DNA from: UBA1181 sp045601045
GTDB lineage: Bacteria; Bacteroidota; Bacteroidia; Bacteroidales; Paludibacteraceae
DNA length: 64,000 nucleotides
Assembly: GCA_045601045.1 (NCBI GenBank)
Contig: JAZRZA010000007.1
Coordinates: 1-64,000, forward strand
Direction of reading: 5' to 3'
Shown piece by piece: positions 17,251-28,700 of this stretch. Each line of letters starts with the position of its first letter. Positions within the stretch are counted from its first letter, which is position 1. Position numbers and translations under genes: made by a program. The notes under the pieces were generated by a model, which was not told where the DNA came from, made no database searches, and saw nothing but the letters and a program-made list of their open reading frames with translations.

Positions 17251-18183
17251 TTATTCAAATATCTCAACCTCCTCACTCTTGCTCTTCGTACGCTTTCTGT
17301 CGACGGAGTAAGAGAGCATCAACTCGTGGGAGGTGCCCGCCATGTGGTGGATTCTACCCAATCCTAAATCGATGGTGTAACCCAAACGGAACCGGAAATA
17401 CTCCACACCCAAGGTGATTGCCAACGGATTGGATTTCATCTTATCGGACAAGTCCGGATGGTAGGTCAAACCACCCCAAACGAAGCGGTCGTAGTAACCT
17501 GTGACATTCAACTCCACCACATTGGTCTTCGCATGGTGCATATAGGTCAATGAAGGGGCGATGTCCCACTTATCATTCACTTTAAACATGTAACGTCCAT
17601 AGATATTCAAGTGTCTACCTTGCAACATGGTGGTAGAGGCGGAGTCTAACAAGTGTGTCATGGAGGCACCCACCAAGAGGTTGTCGTTCATGGCGAACTC
17701 CACACCGAAATCAACATCCGGACGCACCTTGGAATCATCGTCAGGAATGGTTCCGTCATACATTTCAAGGATGTTCTCCACCGTATAAGCACTCTTGTCA
17801 AACGCGGAGCGTCTGATACCCAAGCCCAAACCCAAAGAGACAAGCATGTTGTCGGCAGGTCGCAACATATAGGCATAAACCGCCTTAATATCCAAGAAAC
17901 TGCGGGCGATACCCAAGTTGTCATACGATACGGTAAGACCTACACCCGAATTGATTTTGCTGATGAATGTGTGACCATTGAACAACAATGATTTAGGAGC
18001 ATCCTCCACACCCGCATACTGATAATGTCCCAGCAAGAATAGGTCAATATCCTCCACGTTACCCGTACCAGCAGGGTTCTTATTGATACGAGAGTAGAAC
18101 TGTTGGGAAAGCAGCAACTCCTGTTGAGCGTTCGCCATGAAGCACGCCGCAAGAAATCCAATGATAAATAATATCTTCTTCAT
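17251..18183 (-). CDS. PorP/SprF-family T9SS outer-membrane protein
   Basis: 310 residues with signal peptide MKKILFIIGFLAACFMANA, then the family opening QQELLLSQQFYSRINKNPAGTG and a series of alternating beta-strands ending in LGVEYFRFRLGYTIDLGLGRI, consistent with a 14-strand-type barrel. In Flavobacterium, SprF-type proteins are needed for secretion or anchoring of cargo with a type B C-terminal domain. Such a cargo lies two genes upstream in the same operon (19553-22534), with an OmpA-type gene between them (3 bp spacing). Confidence 0.9.
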   Translation of the reverse strand: MKKILFIIGFLAACFMANAQQELLLSQQFYSRINKNPAGTGNVEDIDLFLLGHYQYAGVEDAPKSLLFNGHTFISKINSGVGLTVSYDNLGIARSFLDIKAVYAYMLRPADNMLVSLGLGLGIRRSAFDKSAYTVENILEMYDGTIPDDDSKVRPDVDFGVEFAMNDNLLVGASMTHLLDSASTTMLQGRHLNIYGRYMFKVNDKWDIAPSLTYMHHAKTNVVELNVTGYYDRFVWGGLTYHPDLSDKMKSNPLAITLGVEYFRFRLGYTIDLGLGRIHHMAGTSHELMLSYSVDRKRTKSKSEEVEIFE

Positions 18184-18186
18184 ATC

Positions 18187-19548
18187 TTATTCCTCCCCAT
18201 TCTTTTCGTTAGCACTCTCCGCAGGTTGTTCCACCTCGGGTTCTATCAATCTCACCTCAACACGACGGTTCTGCTCGTGTTCTGGTTCTGTTGCGGCATT
18301 CGGAATAATAGGCTCCGTCAAACCTTTACCCACTGTCTTCAATCGGGAAGCAGGGAAACCTCGCTTCACCAAAAGTTTAGCCACGGTCTTGGCACGATTC
18401 GCGGAGAGCGTTTGGTTGTACTCCGCAGATCCACGTAGGTCAGTGTGACCACTGATCTCGAACACTCCGTCAGGATACTCGTTCATCGCATCCACCAACT
18501 CATCCAATTGCACCTCGTATGCAGGCTTCATGTCTGACTTATCCAAATCAAAGAAGCAGAGCACCCAAAGGAATCCCTTTGGCTCCGACAATACCACCTC
18601 CGGATCCAAATCCTCGTCGGCCACTGGACGATAGGTTGCGGCGGCATAAATATCCGCAGCGCCCTTGCCTCCTGCCCGGTCGGAAATGAAGAAGGCACCC
18701 TTGCCCTCTCCGAACACGACGTTGTAATCATCCGCGGAAGAGTTTACCGCATCATTCAGCGCCACGGGCTTGGAACAAGATCCATCCTTACGGATACGTG
18801 AATAATAGAGATCCAAACCGCCCAATGTTCCCTCACGGTCGGAAGAGAAGAAGAGCAACGAGTCGCCGACTACCAATGGATAATCCTCTTTCGCCTTGCC
18901 ATTCACATAGATAGTGTCAATAGCCTTCGGACGGCTCCATACGCCATCACTCTCACGGTCAATATACCATAGGTCTCGGGAACCTTGACCCGCTTTGAAC
19001 TCGCCGGAAAAATAGATTCGGTTACCATCCTTACCCAATGACGGGTTGTAAAAACCAGATGCGCCCCTACCCTGTTGCACCCAACGAGAAACCACCAACG
19101 ATGAGTTCTTATGAGTCAAAGTTTGGGCGGATACACCCTTAATGGTCAGGATATTCACCTTCGTCCAATTACCCTCTATCCAAGAGGCCTCATAAAGGTC
19201 ATTCTTCTCCGATTTTCCCTTCTTGGAGAAATAGATTTTCTGACGTGCCGCATCGTATGCGAAAGTACCCTCTATGCCTAAGCCCATCAATTCAGGGCAC
19301 AACACCAATGAATCGACACCTAAATCCTCCCTTACACGGAAAGTGTAGGCTGAATCATTTCTGAAAAAGGCAATCGAACCATCCTTGTAGGCGGACATAG
19401 GCATCTCCGCCGCGGAGGTGTTCTTGTCGGAAGAGGCAAAGTCTCCCCAGCTGCCATCCACTCTATCCACTACTGCGCCTGCCTCCAAAGCGGAAGTCAG
19501 AAGCACCACTGGAACTATCAAATTTCTTATATATCGTTTCATATTCAT
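18187..19548 (-). CDS. OmpA-family protein with beta-propeller (PD40-type) repeats
   Basis: 453 residues. After a signal peptide a run of propeller blades carries the NRIYFSGEF, LLFFSSDREGTLGGLDLYYS and GAFFISDRAGGKGAADIYAA pattern typical of PD40 repeats. The C-terminal 110 residues are an OmpA peptidoglycan-binding domain (FEISGHTDLRGSAEYNQTLSANRA...). This resembles the OmpA proteins encoded beside PorP/SprF genes in T9SS clusters. It probably anchors the outer-membrane complex to peptidoglycan. It lies 4 bp after the type B cargo gene. Confidence 0.88.
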   Translation of the reverse strand: MNMKRYIRNLIVPVVLLTSALEAGAVVDRVDGSWGDFASSDKNTSAAEMPMSAYKDGSIAFFRNDSAYTFRVREDLGVDSLVLCPELMGLGIEGTFAYDAARQKIYFSKKGKSEKNDLYEASWIEGNWTKVNILTIKGVSAQTLTHKNSSLVVSRWVQQGRGASGFYNPSLGKDGNRIYFSGEFKAGQGSRDLWYIDRESDGVWSRPKAIDTIYVNGKAKEDYPLVVGDSLLFFSSDREGTLGGLDLYYSRIRKDGSCSKPVALNDAVNSSADDYNVVFGEGKGAFFISDRAGGKGAADIYAAATYRPVADEDLDPEVVLSEPKGFLWVLCFFDLDKSDMKPAYEVQLDELVDAMNEYPDGVFEISGHTDLRGSAEYNQTLSANRAKTVAKLLVKRGFPASRLKTVGKGLTEPIIPNAATEPEHEQNRRVEVRLIEPEVEQPAESANEKNGEE

Positions 19549-19552
19549 CTAC

Positions 19553-22534
19553 TTAAAATTTTGCGACTTCCAATGTTCCTTTCACCCACTCGCCGTTAGG
19601 CATTCTCACGCGGTAGTAGTAAGTACCCGGTTCAGCGATCTTACCTCTGTATGTGCCGTCCCAGCCATCCTCACCGACGTAAATGGTTTGTTGGTAACGA
19701 TTATAGATCTCCACAGGGAAACCGCTACCCACCAAGAAGGTGTTGTTTGCAGCCTCCATGCCATCATTATATGGTGTGATCAGATTAGGAATGATCACTC
19801 CCACGGTAACATATTGCACATCGGATGGATCAACACAAGCATTACCTGCGACTGGTTTCACTTGGTAACCCAATTTGCCATTGACAGTCGTCTTATGCTT
19901 CAACTCGGAAATGGATGTCTGGCCGATTTGCGTACCCTCTTCTGTCCAGATAAGGTCACCCATATAGTCTCCCGTCTCGGCTTTCAAGGTAATGGTTCCA
20001 CCCAATGTCACCTCGGCTGGAGATGCGCTCAATCCAAGTTTCAAGTGTTCTCTGATCAACAAAGTATCTTTGTTGGAATCGCTCCATACACGGTCCAAAG
20101 CGTTTTGGCAATGGTCGATCGCACGCACCTCAAAATAGTAGTTCGCCTCTTCCACCAAATCGATGGAGAAGGTATCAACCTCGGTGTATCCGATGGAGTC
20201 TCCATTCAAATACCAATAATATGACAACGGCTCCACATCCGCAGGGATTGGCGTAGCCTTCATCTTGAGGGCAGTGGTGTCGCCATCCAAACAGATGGTA
20301 TTGGTTGCCAACTGCAACGACATCTCAAATGGCTGAGAATAGATTACACGCAAAGAGGAATCCGCGGCATGGATGGTTTCACATCCATTTCGGACATCCT
20401 TTCCTGTCGCCAAATCTCTCAATATAGCCTCGTCAGATGCGACAAAGACGCGGAATTTTGTGCTTCCGATAAATTCACGATTCTCCTCAGTGGCTACCAA
20501 AGAGATGAGGTTGGATGTTTGAATCGGACCGAAGTCTTTCCAAACATTGCCACTCTTCGCGTTCTTGTATTGGAACAAATATTTAGGATTACCGATGTAT
20601 TTGTCCAAACCGATTTCGTTGAATGCCACCAAATCCAACTTTTGTCCGATACAAGCGAATACGGTATCCGCATCCGGATGGGTTTGCTCGATCAACTCCA
20701 CACTTGGATAGCACAAGCTAACAGAGATGTCGTCAATCAAAATATCGTTACCCCAGTTGGCGTCGCCACCCTCAGAGTTGTTGTAGAGGCGGACCTTGTA
20801 ATTTCTAGTCTTCGCCAAGAATCGGAAAGAGAGATTCGCCCAAGAATCAGGGGTCAAGCTCTTGTAAGTTTTATGTTCACGTGGATAGATATCACCTGAC
20901 GCAACGGAGTGTATTATGTTGTCCTCCATGTCAAGAATCTCCAAACGGACATTCACCGGTGTACGGGAATCCTCTTTGTAAGTGGCGTTGTTGATGAATG
21001 CGGAGAAGATCAACCATACATCCACCTCATCGCTCAACTCGCAGTTCAACGAGAATTCTCGCTCATAGATCAAGGCACCGTTCAAACCTGCGTTACAGTT
21101 CACGAAAAGCATACCACCATTGGTGTCACCAGAGGTGTGGTCCTCTCCTTTCCAGTAGTCCTGTCCTCCGGCAGTGTTCGGTCCATCACACAAATATGGA
21201 TTAGGCACAATCGCATAGTAACCATCATCCAAACGATACTTTCCGCACCAATCACGGGAAGGGTTGATTACCAATGGATTCAACAAACCATACTTGTGAT
21301 CCTTCACACGGTTGAACAAATCGGGTGCCCAATAATTCTCAATTGAATTAGTTCCCGCCACGGAATTGTAAGTGACATAGTTGTTGTTGTCATCCATCAC
21401 CACATAGGTGGTAGGATTTTTGAAATAACCGAAATCATCGGCCCACAAAATTTCAGAGTCGAAGTTCTCGTCGCATCCATAAACCTTTCTTACAGAGAAA
21501 GTTTCCGCAGAATAGGCTTCCGTGATTCTGCCAGAATAGACAGAGGTTCCTATCACCTTCACTCGGAAGATGGCACTACGAGGCAAATCAAATCCCTTCC
21601 ATTCAGGAGAAGCGGAGCACAACGTATCCTTCCATTTCGAGGATGCCGCATCTTCCAAATTCTTGTATTGCAAACAATAAGTAGCGGATGCGAAATCATC
21701 GGATACCGCGTAAATATCCAGGTTGCCATTTTGGCCAACTTCCAACTCATCCGAACTGAATATCTTCGCATTGTCGCCCGGTTGCGCGTAGCATGACAAT
21801 TTAGGTCGTTGGAAGGTAACCAAGATAGGCGCAGAACGAAGCACCGTATCCGCTGTAGTCGTCTCATCCACCTGATAGGTGATGGTTGAGAGCAATGAGA
21901 AGTAGGTGCTATCATTCGTCAACAGAGTCTCCGCCTCACTGGTGATCAAACCAGTCGGTGTCCAAGTGGAGGCATCGCGACTGCTCTCCCAACTATATTT
22001 CACTTGCGCGATCTCGGAAGAGGAACAAGCCAAACCAGAGAGAGAAACCTTCTCGGTAGGAGCTGTGAGCACCACCTTGTTAACCGATGCTTTGGAAACG
22101 AAAAACTTAGAAGTAGGCACCGCAGCGACTACCTCATAAGGGGTAACTCTCGTATTGATATAAAAAGAATAGTTCCAACTTTGACCACTGTTATCCACCT
22201 TCAGACGCCAAGCGGGTTGTCCATCGGTCGCCTCATAGTAGAGCGCGGAAATTCTTGACACCAACTGCGTATTATCCAACGGCGTACCATCTCTCATAAT
22301 TTGGAAATGGGCCGGAGACCAATTATCCATCGAGAGATTCACTTTATACACAGTCCCGCACTCATCCGCCTCACTCACAGTGAAACTACGCAGCGCATAC
22401 CAGTTATTCATCGTGAAGGTTTGAGCCTGCAAAGAGAGCACGGAGAAAAAGAGCACGACAGATGCCATCCATCGCAACACATCTCCTCGCCTACGGCAGG
22501 AACCTTTCCTTTGAAAAAAAAGATTTGATTTCAT
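19553..22534 (-). CDS. Large surface protein with T9SS type B sorting domain
   Basis: About 993 residues from MKSNLFFQRKGSCRRRG. An ATG four codons upstream is possible. Signal anchor, then multiple Ig-like/PKD-like beta domains including an APPDLFNRV-type jelly-roll near the middle. The C-terminus has the gliding-motility/type B CTD pattern: PNLITPYNDGMEAANNTFLV, FPVEIYNRYQQTIY, and WDGTYRGKIAEPGTYYYRV. By analogy with SprB/SprF, it is the likely cargo of the PorP/SprF protein encoded two genes downstream. Ligand unknown. A TATCTTTA box lies at 22566-22573 (minus). Confidence 0.85.
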   Translation of the reverse strand: MKSNLFFQRKGSCRRRGDVLRWMASVVLFFSVLSLQAQTFTMNNWYALRSFTVSEADECGTVYKVNLSMDNWSPAHFQIMRDGTPLDNTQLVSRISALYYEATDGQPAWRLKVDNSGQSWNYSFYINTRVTPYEVVAAVPTSKFFVSKASVNKVVLTAPTEKVSLSGLACSSSEIAQVKYSWESSRDASTWTPTGLITSEAETLLTNDSTYFSLLSTITYQVDETTTADTVLRSAPILVTFQRPKLSCYAQPGDNAKIFSSDELEVGQNGNLDIYAVSDDFASATYCLQYKNLEDAASSKWKDTLCSASPEWKGFDLPRSAIFRVKVIGTSVYSGRITEAYSAETFSVRKVYGCDENFDSEILWADDFGYFKNPTTYVVMDDNNNYVTYNSVAGTNSIENYWAPDLFNRVKDHKYGLLNPLVINPSRDWCGKYRLDDGYYAIVPNPYLCDGPNTAGGQDYWKGEDHTSGDTNGGMLFVNCNAGLNGALIYEREFSLNCELSDEVDVWLIFSAFINNATYKEDSRTPVNVRLEILDMEDNIIHSVASGDIYPREHKTYKSLTPDSWANLSFRFLAKTRNYKVRLYNNSEGGDANWGNDILIDDISVSLCYPSVELIEQTHPDADTVFACIGQKLDLVAFNEIGLDKYIGNPKYLFQYKNAKSGNVWKDFGPIQTSNLISLVATEENREFIGSTKFRVFVASDEAILRDLATGKDVRNGCETIHAADSSLRVIYSQPFEMSLQLATNTICLDGDTTALKMKATPIPADVEPLSYYWYLNGDSIGYTEVDTFSIDLVEEANYYFEVRAIDHCQNALDRVWSDSNKDTLLIREHLKLGLSASPAEVTLGGTITLKAETGDYMGDLIWTEEGTQIGQTSISELKHKTTVNGKLGYQVKPVAGNACVDPSDVQYVTVGVIIPNLITPYNDGMEAANNTFLVGSGFPVEIYNRYQQTIYVGEDGWDGTYRGKIAEPGTYYYRVRMPNGEWVKGTLEVAKF

Positions 22535-22640
22535 ACCTATATACATTTATACACATAATCTAATGTAAAGATAGAATAATTCTTAAATAAACTGAAAATT
22601 TGGGGAGAAAAAAGCGATTGAAGAGGACATAAAAAGAAAA

Positions 22641-22674
22641 AAAGACGCATTGGGAGAGCCCCGAATGCATCTTT
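22641..22674 (-). terminator. Terminator of the giant repeat-protein gene
   Basis: An imperfect stem, AAAGATGCATTCGGGG with CCCAATGCGTCTTT on the minus strand, followed by a run of T. Confidence 0.7.
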
Positions 22675-22703
22675 TATTATTAAAATCGACCTTTATAGTC
22701 GAC

Positions 22704-25700
22704 CTATTTCACAACAACCTTATGGTAAGTCTTGCCCACCTTTACCAAATATAGGCCATGATAATGTAATGGTATTTCATAATCAGACGCGGTGGCGATT
22801 CCCTTGAAGAGCGTTACACCATTCAGATCCACCACTTGCACCGAAGTACCCTCCGCGTTGAGCAGATGGAGTACCCTATCCTTCGCATAGAGCTTCACAG
22901 ATGGCGTCTGCTCCGTCATGGAGTCGCCCACTTGTGAAGAGAATACCGCGCGAAGGGTAAGATCCGCATCTGGCATCAAACCATCCACCGGCATTCCCTC
23001 CCAACGAACAAATTCAGCGCCCGCCTTGGAAGGTTCTCTTGGTAACGCGATCACATCACCGCAACGCATGTTGTTCTTCTTACTATACTGCACGCCATCC
23101 ACCTCAAAGACAAGGGTGTAGTTGATATAGAGCCAATTGGCCACCAGTTCCAAGTTATTGGCGTAACTGCCCTTGGCGATCTTCGTTATATTCTGCTTAC
23201 CATCGTTCCATCCCCTGAACACTTTACCTCTCTCATCCAAGGTAGGCAAGAGCAGGTCTTCGTCATAGATGGTGTAATACAATGTATCCACAACCTCCGA
23301 GCCATTTGACAAAGCGATGTAGTAGGTTGCCACGTCGTAAACAGCCTCCACTTCAATGTCTTTGGCCGGCATTCTTTGTGGAACTCCAGCCCAATATTTG
23401 AAGTTATAGCCATACTTGGAAACGCCTCTGGATGGAGAGATTGGCGCATCATACAAATAGCGGACCGACTTCACCACTTGTCCCTCCGACATATAGGTCA
23501 ATGTATAACCTCCACGGGCATAGTAACTGGTCACATTGACGTTACGGGCTGGCATATAGAGAGGTGTCTCGCTCCAACCACTAAACGCGTAACCCTCGAT
23601 ATAATCGTCCGGGTCTGGCAATTTCACAATGGAATCCCCCACATAAAAGGTATCTCTCGCATAGATATCATTGCCCACATAATATATCATTTGGAAAGAC
23701 TTACGCTCCCACACAGCCACCAACTCCACATCCGACATGAAGTTCTTAGGATCAAATGTCGTGTGGATTTTTGTGCCATCCGACCAACCGATGAAATCCA
23801 ACTTCTCTTCAACATCCTCCAATTGAGGCAAAAGCACCTCATCCTCGATGGTATATTGAGTGCTATACATCACAGCGCCCTCCGCGCTTTTTAAGACTAA
23901 ACGATAGTTAATCGGTTTCCACACGGCATTTACCACCAAGTCTTTTCTTGGCATATATTCCGGCACGTCAATATCCCATCCATCAAACTGATAGCCCGCC
24001 TTGGCCTGTGGTGTCCGAACCGACGCGACATATTGTCTGGTACGATTGCCCACCATAATACGGAAACTCTTGTACTTGACATTGTCCACACGGTATTCAA
24101 GCGTGAATTCGTTCGAAACAATTGTCCAAGAGGCTTCCACCGTCACATCACTGGCCACTTGGTCAGGATGGAAAATATAGCGGTCACTTTGTTCCTCGTA
24201 ATCGAGTGGTTCTCCATCCAATGTCCAGCCATTGAACAATTGTCCCGGACGCTCATCCAAAGCATCCAAATAGAAGTCTCCATCCTCGACGGTATAAGTA
24301 ATCGTACCTGCGTCTCGACCTTCATCAACCAAGAATAGGTTAAATGTGATGATACTCCACTTCGCCTCTACCTTCAAATCTTTTGCAGGCATCGTTGACG
24401 GAAGCACGGGATCCCACCCCTTGAACAAATATCCGATCCGAACAGGCGCGGCGGATGGCACAAGAGACTCGCCATATTTCTCCGAAACACGCTTCCAAAG
24501 TTCACCATCCGATAGGTAATCAATGTGGAAGGTGGCGAGTTGCCAAGTGGCGGTCAATGCCATTGAACGGGTGTCCGATGTATTCACATGTGTCACTTGC
24601 GTACCGGTCTCATCCACCCAACCAGTGAAGTCATATCCCTCTCGGACGGGAGCATAGGTTGCCAAATCAATCTCCTTATGATCCTCCACCGTATAGGTGA
24701 AGTGACTAAATGTATCCAAAGTCACTGTATAGGTGAGCAATTCCCACAATGCCTCGACGGAAAGGGTATCCAATGGCAACAAAAGCGGCAATGGAGTGTC
24801 CCACGCAAGGAAATCGTATCCTTTTCTCACTGGATCGGATGGTGCATCGTACGCCTCATCCGCATAACCACTCAAGGTATCTGATTTTACATTGTATCCA
24901 TAATCGAAGAGGATGGCTGTTGGTCGTTTGGTGACCGTTAGCGTACCCTCGACCGTCTTGATCAAATAGTTGTCGGAAGAGGTGTTTTCTTTCAACGTAT
25001 AGGTGAAATGGTTAACTACACTACCTGGTTCAGTAATTGAATTTTCGAGAACAAATGTAGCACCCTCACCTGGCGCGAAACCATCGCCACCTACAGTCAC
25101 GGTCGCATTGGCAAGAGGCATGCGGTCGTAAACCTTCTCCTCGGTCGCGCTAGTCAATACCACCGTGCGAGGAAGGATGGTCAACAACCCATCCACACTA
25201 GTACCAATGGTATAGTTCTTCGTGACATCCAGGGTTCCACGAACCACCTTGATCTCTTTCACCTGATTTTTAGCGGAACCTGTCTGCGTCACCTCTCCCG
25301 ATACCACGGCAATGATTGAATCACCTTTCGCCAAAACATTGGATGTATAGGCGAACCCAGCATCTGTCAGCGGCGTTCCATCATAAATCTTGCTAGCGCT
25401 ATTCGCCGTGATAACCAACGCCTTCTCAATGGCCAATACAGTCAATGTGCCGTACTCCACCTGAATGTCGTAGTTATCCGCCTTGGTATTACTTCTCAAC
25501 TTATAGGTGAACTCATTCTCCGCAGAACCAATCTCCGTGATGGAACCTGTCACCGTATAGATCGCACCCTCTCCATAAACAAATCCCTCCTTGCTCTCAT
25601 CACCAACCACATTCACAGTAGGTTCTGTCAAAGGTTGTCCGTCATAGGTTTTCTCCGCTGATTCGGAACGAAGGAGAACTGTGCGCTTGGTCACGATCAA

Positions 25701-28700
25701 CTTACCCTCCACAGGGGTGGTGAAGGTGTAGTTATCTGTCACATCCAACTTATCTCCGGTCTCCACATCGGTATGAATCACTCGATAGGAGGTTACCACA
25801 TTGGCCTTCTCACCCACATTCGTGATCGAGCCCTCCACCACTGCGGTCAAAACATCTCCTGCCACCAAAACATTTGGTGTATATCGGTAACCGTCATCCG
25901 TCAATGGGGAACCATCGTAGGTGATTTTGGATGAGCTTGCCGTGATGGTGATAGGGGTGGATATAGGGGTAATCGTCAAATTACCGTCGCTCTCAATTAC
26001 GAATGTGACCTCGCCGAAATTGGCATTGGTATTGCTGAATTGTTCGCTCTTCAAATTCATAGGGTAGGAACCCACTGTAACGCCAGACGCGACACTATCT
26101 TGACTATATTTGAAATCGCTCTTTTTGTATAAATCCGTATCAGCCTCAAAGGAGAAGCCAGTCACCTGCTGCGCATATCCATTGTAAGGCAACTCTTTCT
26201 TGTTACCCGAGATTTTGACAATTACATTCAATGGTTGGATGGTCAAAGAACCGTCCTGCGTGATAACAAATTCCACCGTGTAGTTATTGTTCTTATTCGC
26301 AAAGTCCTCACTTTTCAGACCCATCGCGTAGGTGTTCACGTCGGTGCCCTTCGCCGTCGAGTCGCCAGCGTAGCTGAAGTCACTGGCCTTGTAGAGTTCC
26401 GTGCTAGCTTTCCACTCGTATCCTGTCGTGTCTTGCTCCTCACCGTTGTAGATCGTCGTTTTGGTATGGCCCGCGATGGTGACCTTCACCTCCAACGGAT
26501 TGATCTTCAACCATCCGTCCGTCACCTCGAAGGTGACATCGTAGTTATTGTTATTATTCGTGAACTGCTCCTTCGCCAAGTTCATCCGATAGGTGCCGAT
26601 CTCCTTGCCCTTCGCAAGCGAGTCGCCCGCGTAGCTGAAATCAGCAGCCTGGTAGAGCGTTGAGTTGGCGCTCCACTCGTAGCCTGTCGTGTCTTGCTCC
26701 TCACCGTTGTAGACCGTCGTTTTGGTATGGCCCGCAATAGTGACCTTCACCTCCAACGGATCGATCTTCAACCATCCGTCCGTCACCTCGAAGGTGACGT
26801 CGTAGTTCTGGTTCTTGTTCTTGAACTGCTCCATCGTCAAGTTCATCTGATAGGTGCCGATCTCCTTGCCCTTCGCAAGCGAGTCGCCCTCGTAGCTGAA
26901 ATCTGCCGCTTGGTAAAGTGCCGAGTTGGCGCTCCACTCGTAGCCTGTCGTATCTTGCTCCTCACCGTTGTAGACCGTCGTTTTGGTATGGCCCGCGATA
27001 GTGACCTTCACCTCCAACGGATCGATCTTCAACCATCCGTCCGTCACCTCGAAGGTGACGTCGTAGTTCTGGTTCTTGTTCTTGAACTGCTCCATCGTCA
27101 AGTTCATCTGATAGGTGCCTATCTCCTTGCCTGCCGCGATCGAGTCGCCCGCGTAACTGAAGTCAGCCGCCTGGTAGAGCGTTGAGTTGGCGCTCCACTC
27201 GTAGCCTGTCGTGTCTTGCTCCTCACCGTTGTAGACCGTCGTTTTGGTATGGCCCGCGATAGTGACCTTCACCTCCAACGGATCGATCTTCAACCATCCG
27301 TCCGACACCTCGAAGGTGACGTCGTAGTTCTGGTTCTTGTTCGTGAACTGCTCCTTCGTCAAGTTCATCTGATAGGTGCCGATCTCCTTGCCCTTCGCAA
27401 GCGAGTCGCCCGCGTAACTGAAATCAGCAGCCTGGTAGAGCGTTGAGTTGGCGCTCCACTCGTAGCCTGTCGTATCTTGCTCCTCACTGTTGTAGATTGT
27501 CGTTTTGGTATGGCCCGCAATGGTGACCTTCACCTCCAACGGAGTGATGGTCAAAGTACCACATCCCATCACTGTATCATAATAGCAAGTTACATCCTCC
27601 TCTCCACGAAGGATTCGGAAAGATTTCACCACATTCGCCGCTGATCCAGCATCTGTGATAACACCTTCAATCTCAACATCGGCAACGACATCCCCCTCTT
27701 CCAACTCACCAATCACCACATATTTCTTTTGCTCCAATGACTTACCATCGTATATCTTCGTCGAATCAACCGCCTTCACCGTAATCTTTTGCGTCAACTC
27801 TTGTATGCTCACAAGCTTCGACTGTTCACATCCAAGCGCATCTGTCACCAACAAAGTGTAGTTACCATCGGCTAGACCATCAATCTCTATCGAAGCGGTC
27901 TCCCGCTGACCCAACGCTTGGTCCCCTAAAAACCAAGCGAATGTATAAGGAGCCACGCCACCCGATACACTTCCCCTGATAACGCCATCATCCACACCAA
28001 AACACTTCGCCTCGGAAGAGAGAATATCCAATTTCAAAGGCGATCCCTTACAACGTTTTCTAAACTCGCAAGCGCCCACATCTATCGAAGCCCCCTCAAA
28101 GCGAGAATCTCCCCAAGAATCTAACTCTCCAAAATCCAATCTACGACTATTATACAAAGCATCACTACCCGCATCAATACAAGGAGATGAGAATCGCAAT
28201 GAATAGTCACTGTTAAGTTTTGGATCCGTAGTCACACAATGATCCATAAATGCCGTCACAGAAGAAAAATCACCCGATTGATAGAGAATAGAGTTATGGA
28301 TTTTACAATTTTCAGAATCAAGAAATCCATCCACGCTATTTTGCGCAAAGGTGGAGTTGATGACGGAACAATCCTCGCCAATATGTTTAATTAAAATTCC
28401 TTGGGCGGGAGCAACGGTACTCACCTCGTTCTCCGCAACGATGGAATTGACAATAGAAGAGTTGTCTAGTGAAAATAGACTTACCTCACCCTCGCCACGA
28501 ACACTATTATTTTGGAATTTGACACGGTTCAATGTGGAACTATGCAACTTAACCAGAGGGCTTGAACTGTTGTTATTTTCCCAGACACCGCCTGTCACCA
28601 AAGACTCGCGCAAATCAATCAGCACCGAATTCTCAAAGCCAACCACGCGGACATCATCATCCATTTCAAGGTGGGCTTTGTTTTCTATCCCGAAGACGAC

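Noticed and set aside
26235..27446. Plus-strand open frames with repeated blocks opposite the giant surface-protein gene
   Set aside because: They are the reverse strand of the 261-bp tandem repeats and inherit their periodicity. The minus-strand product has clear domains and a T9SS tag.
26240..27546. Regular repeats considered as a CRISPR array
   Set aside because: Units are 261 bp, contiguous and coding, with no unique spacers and no cas genes.
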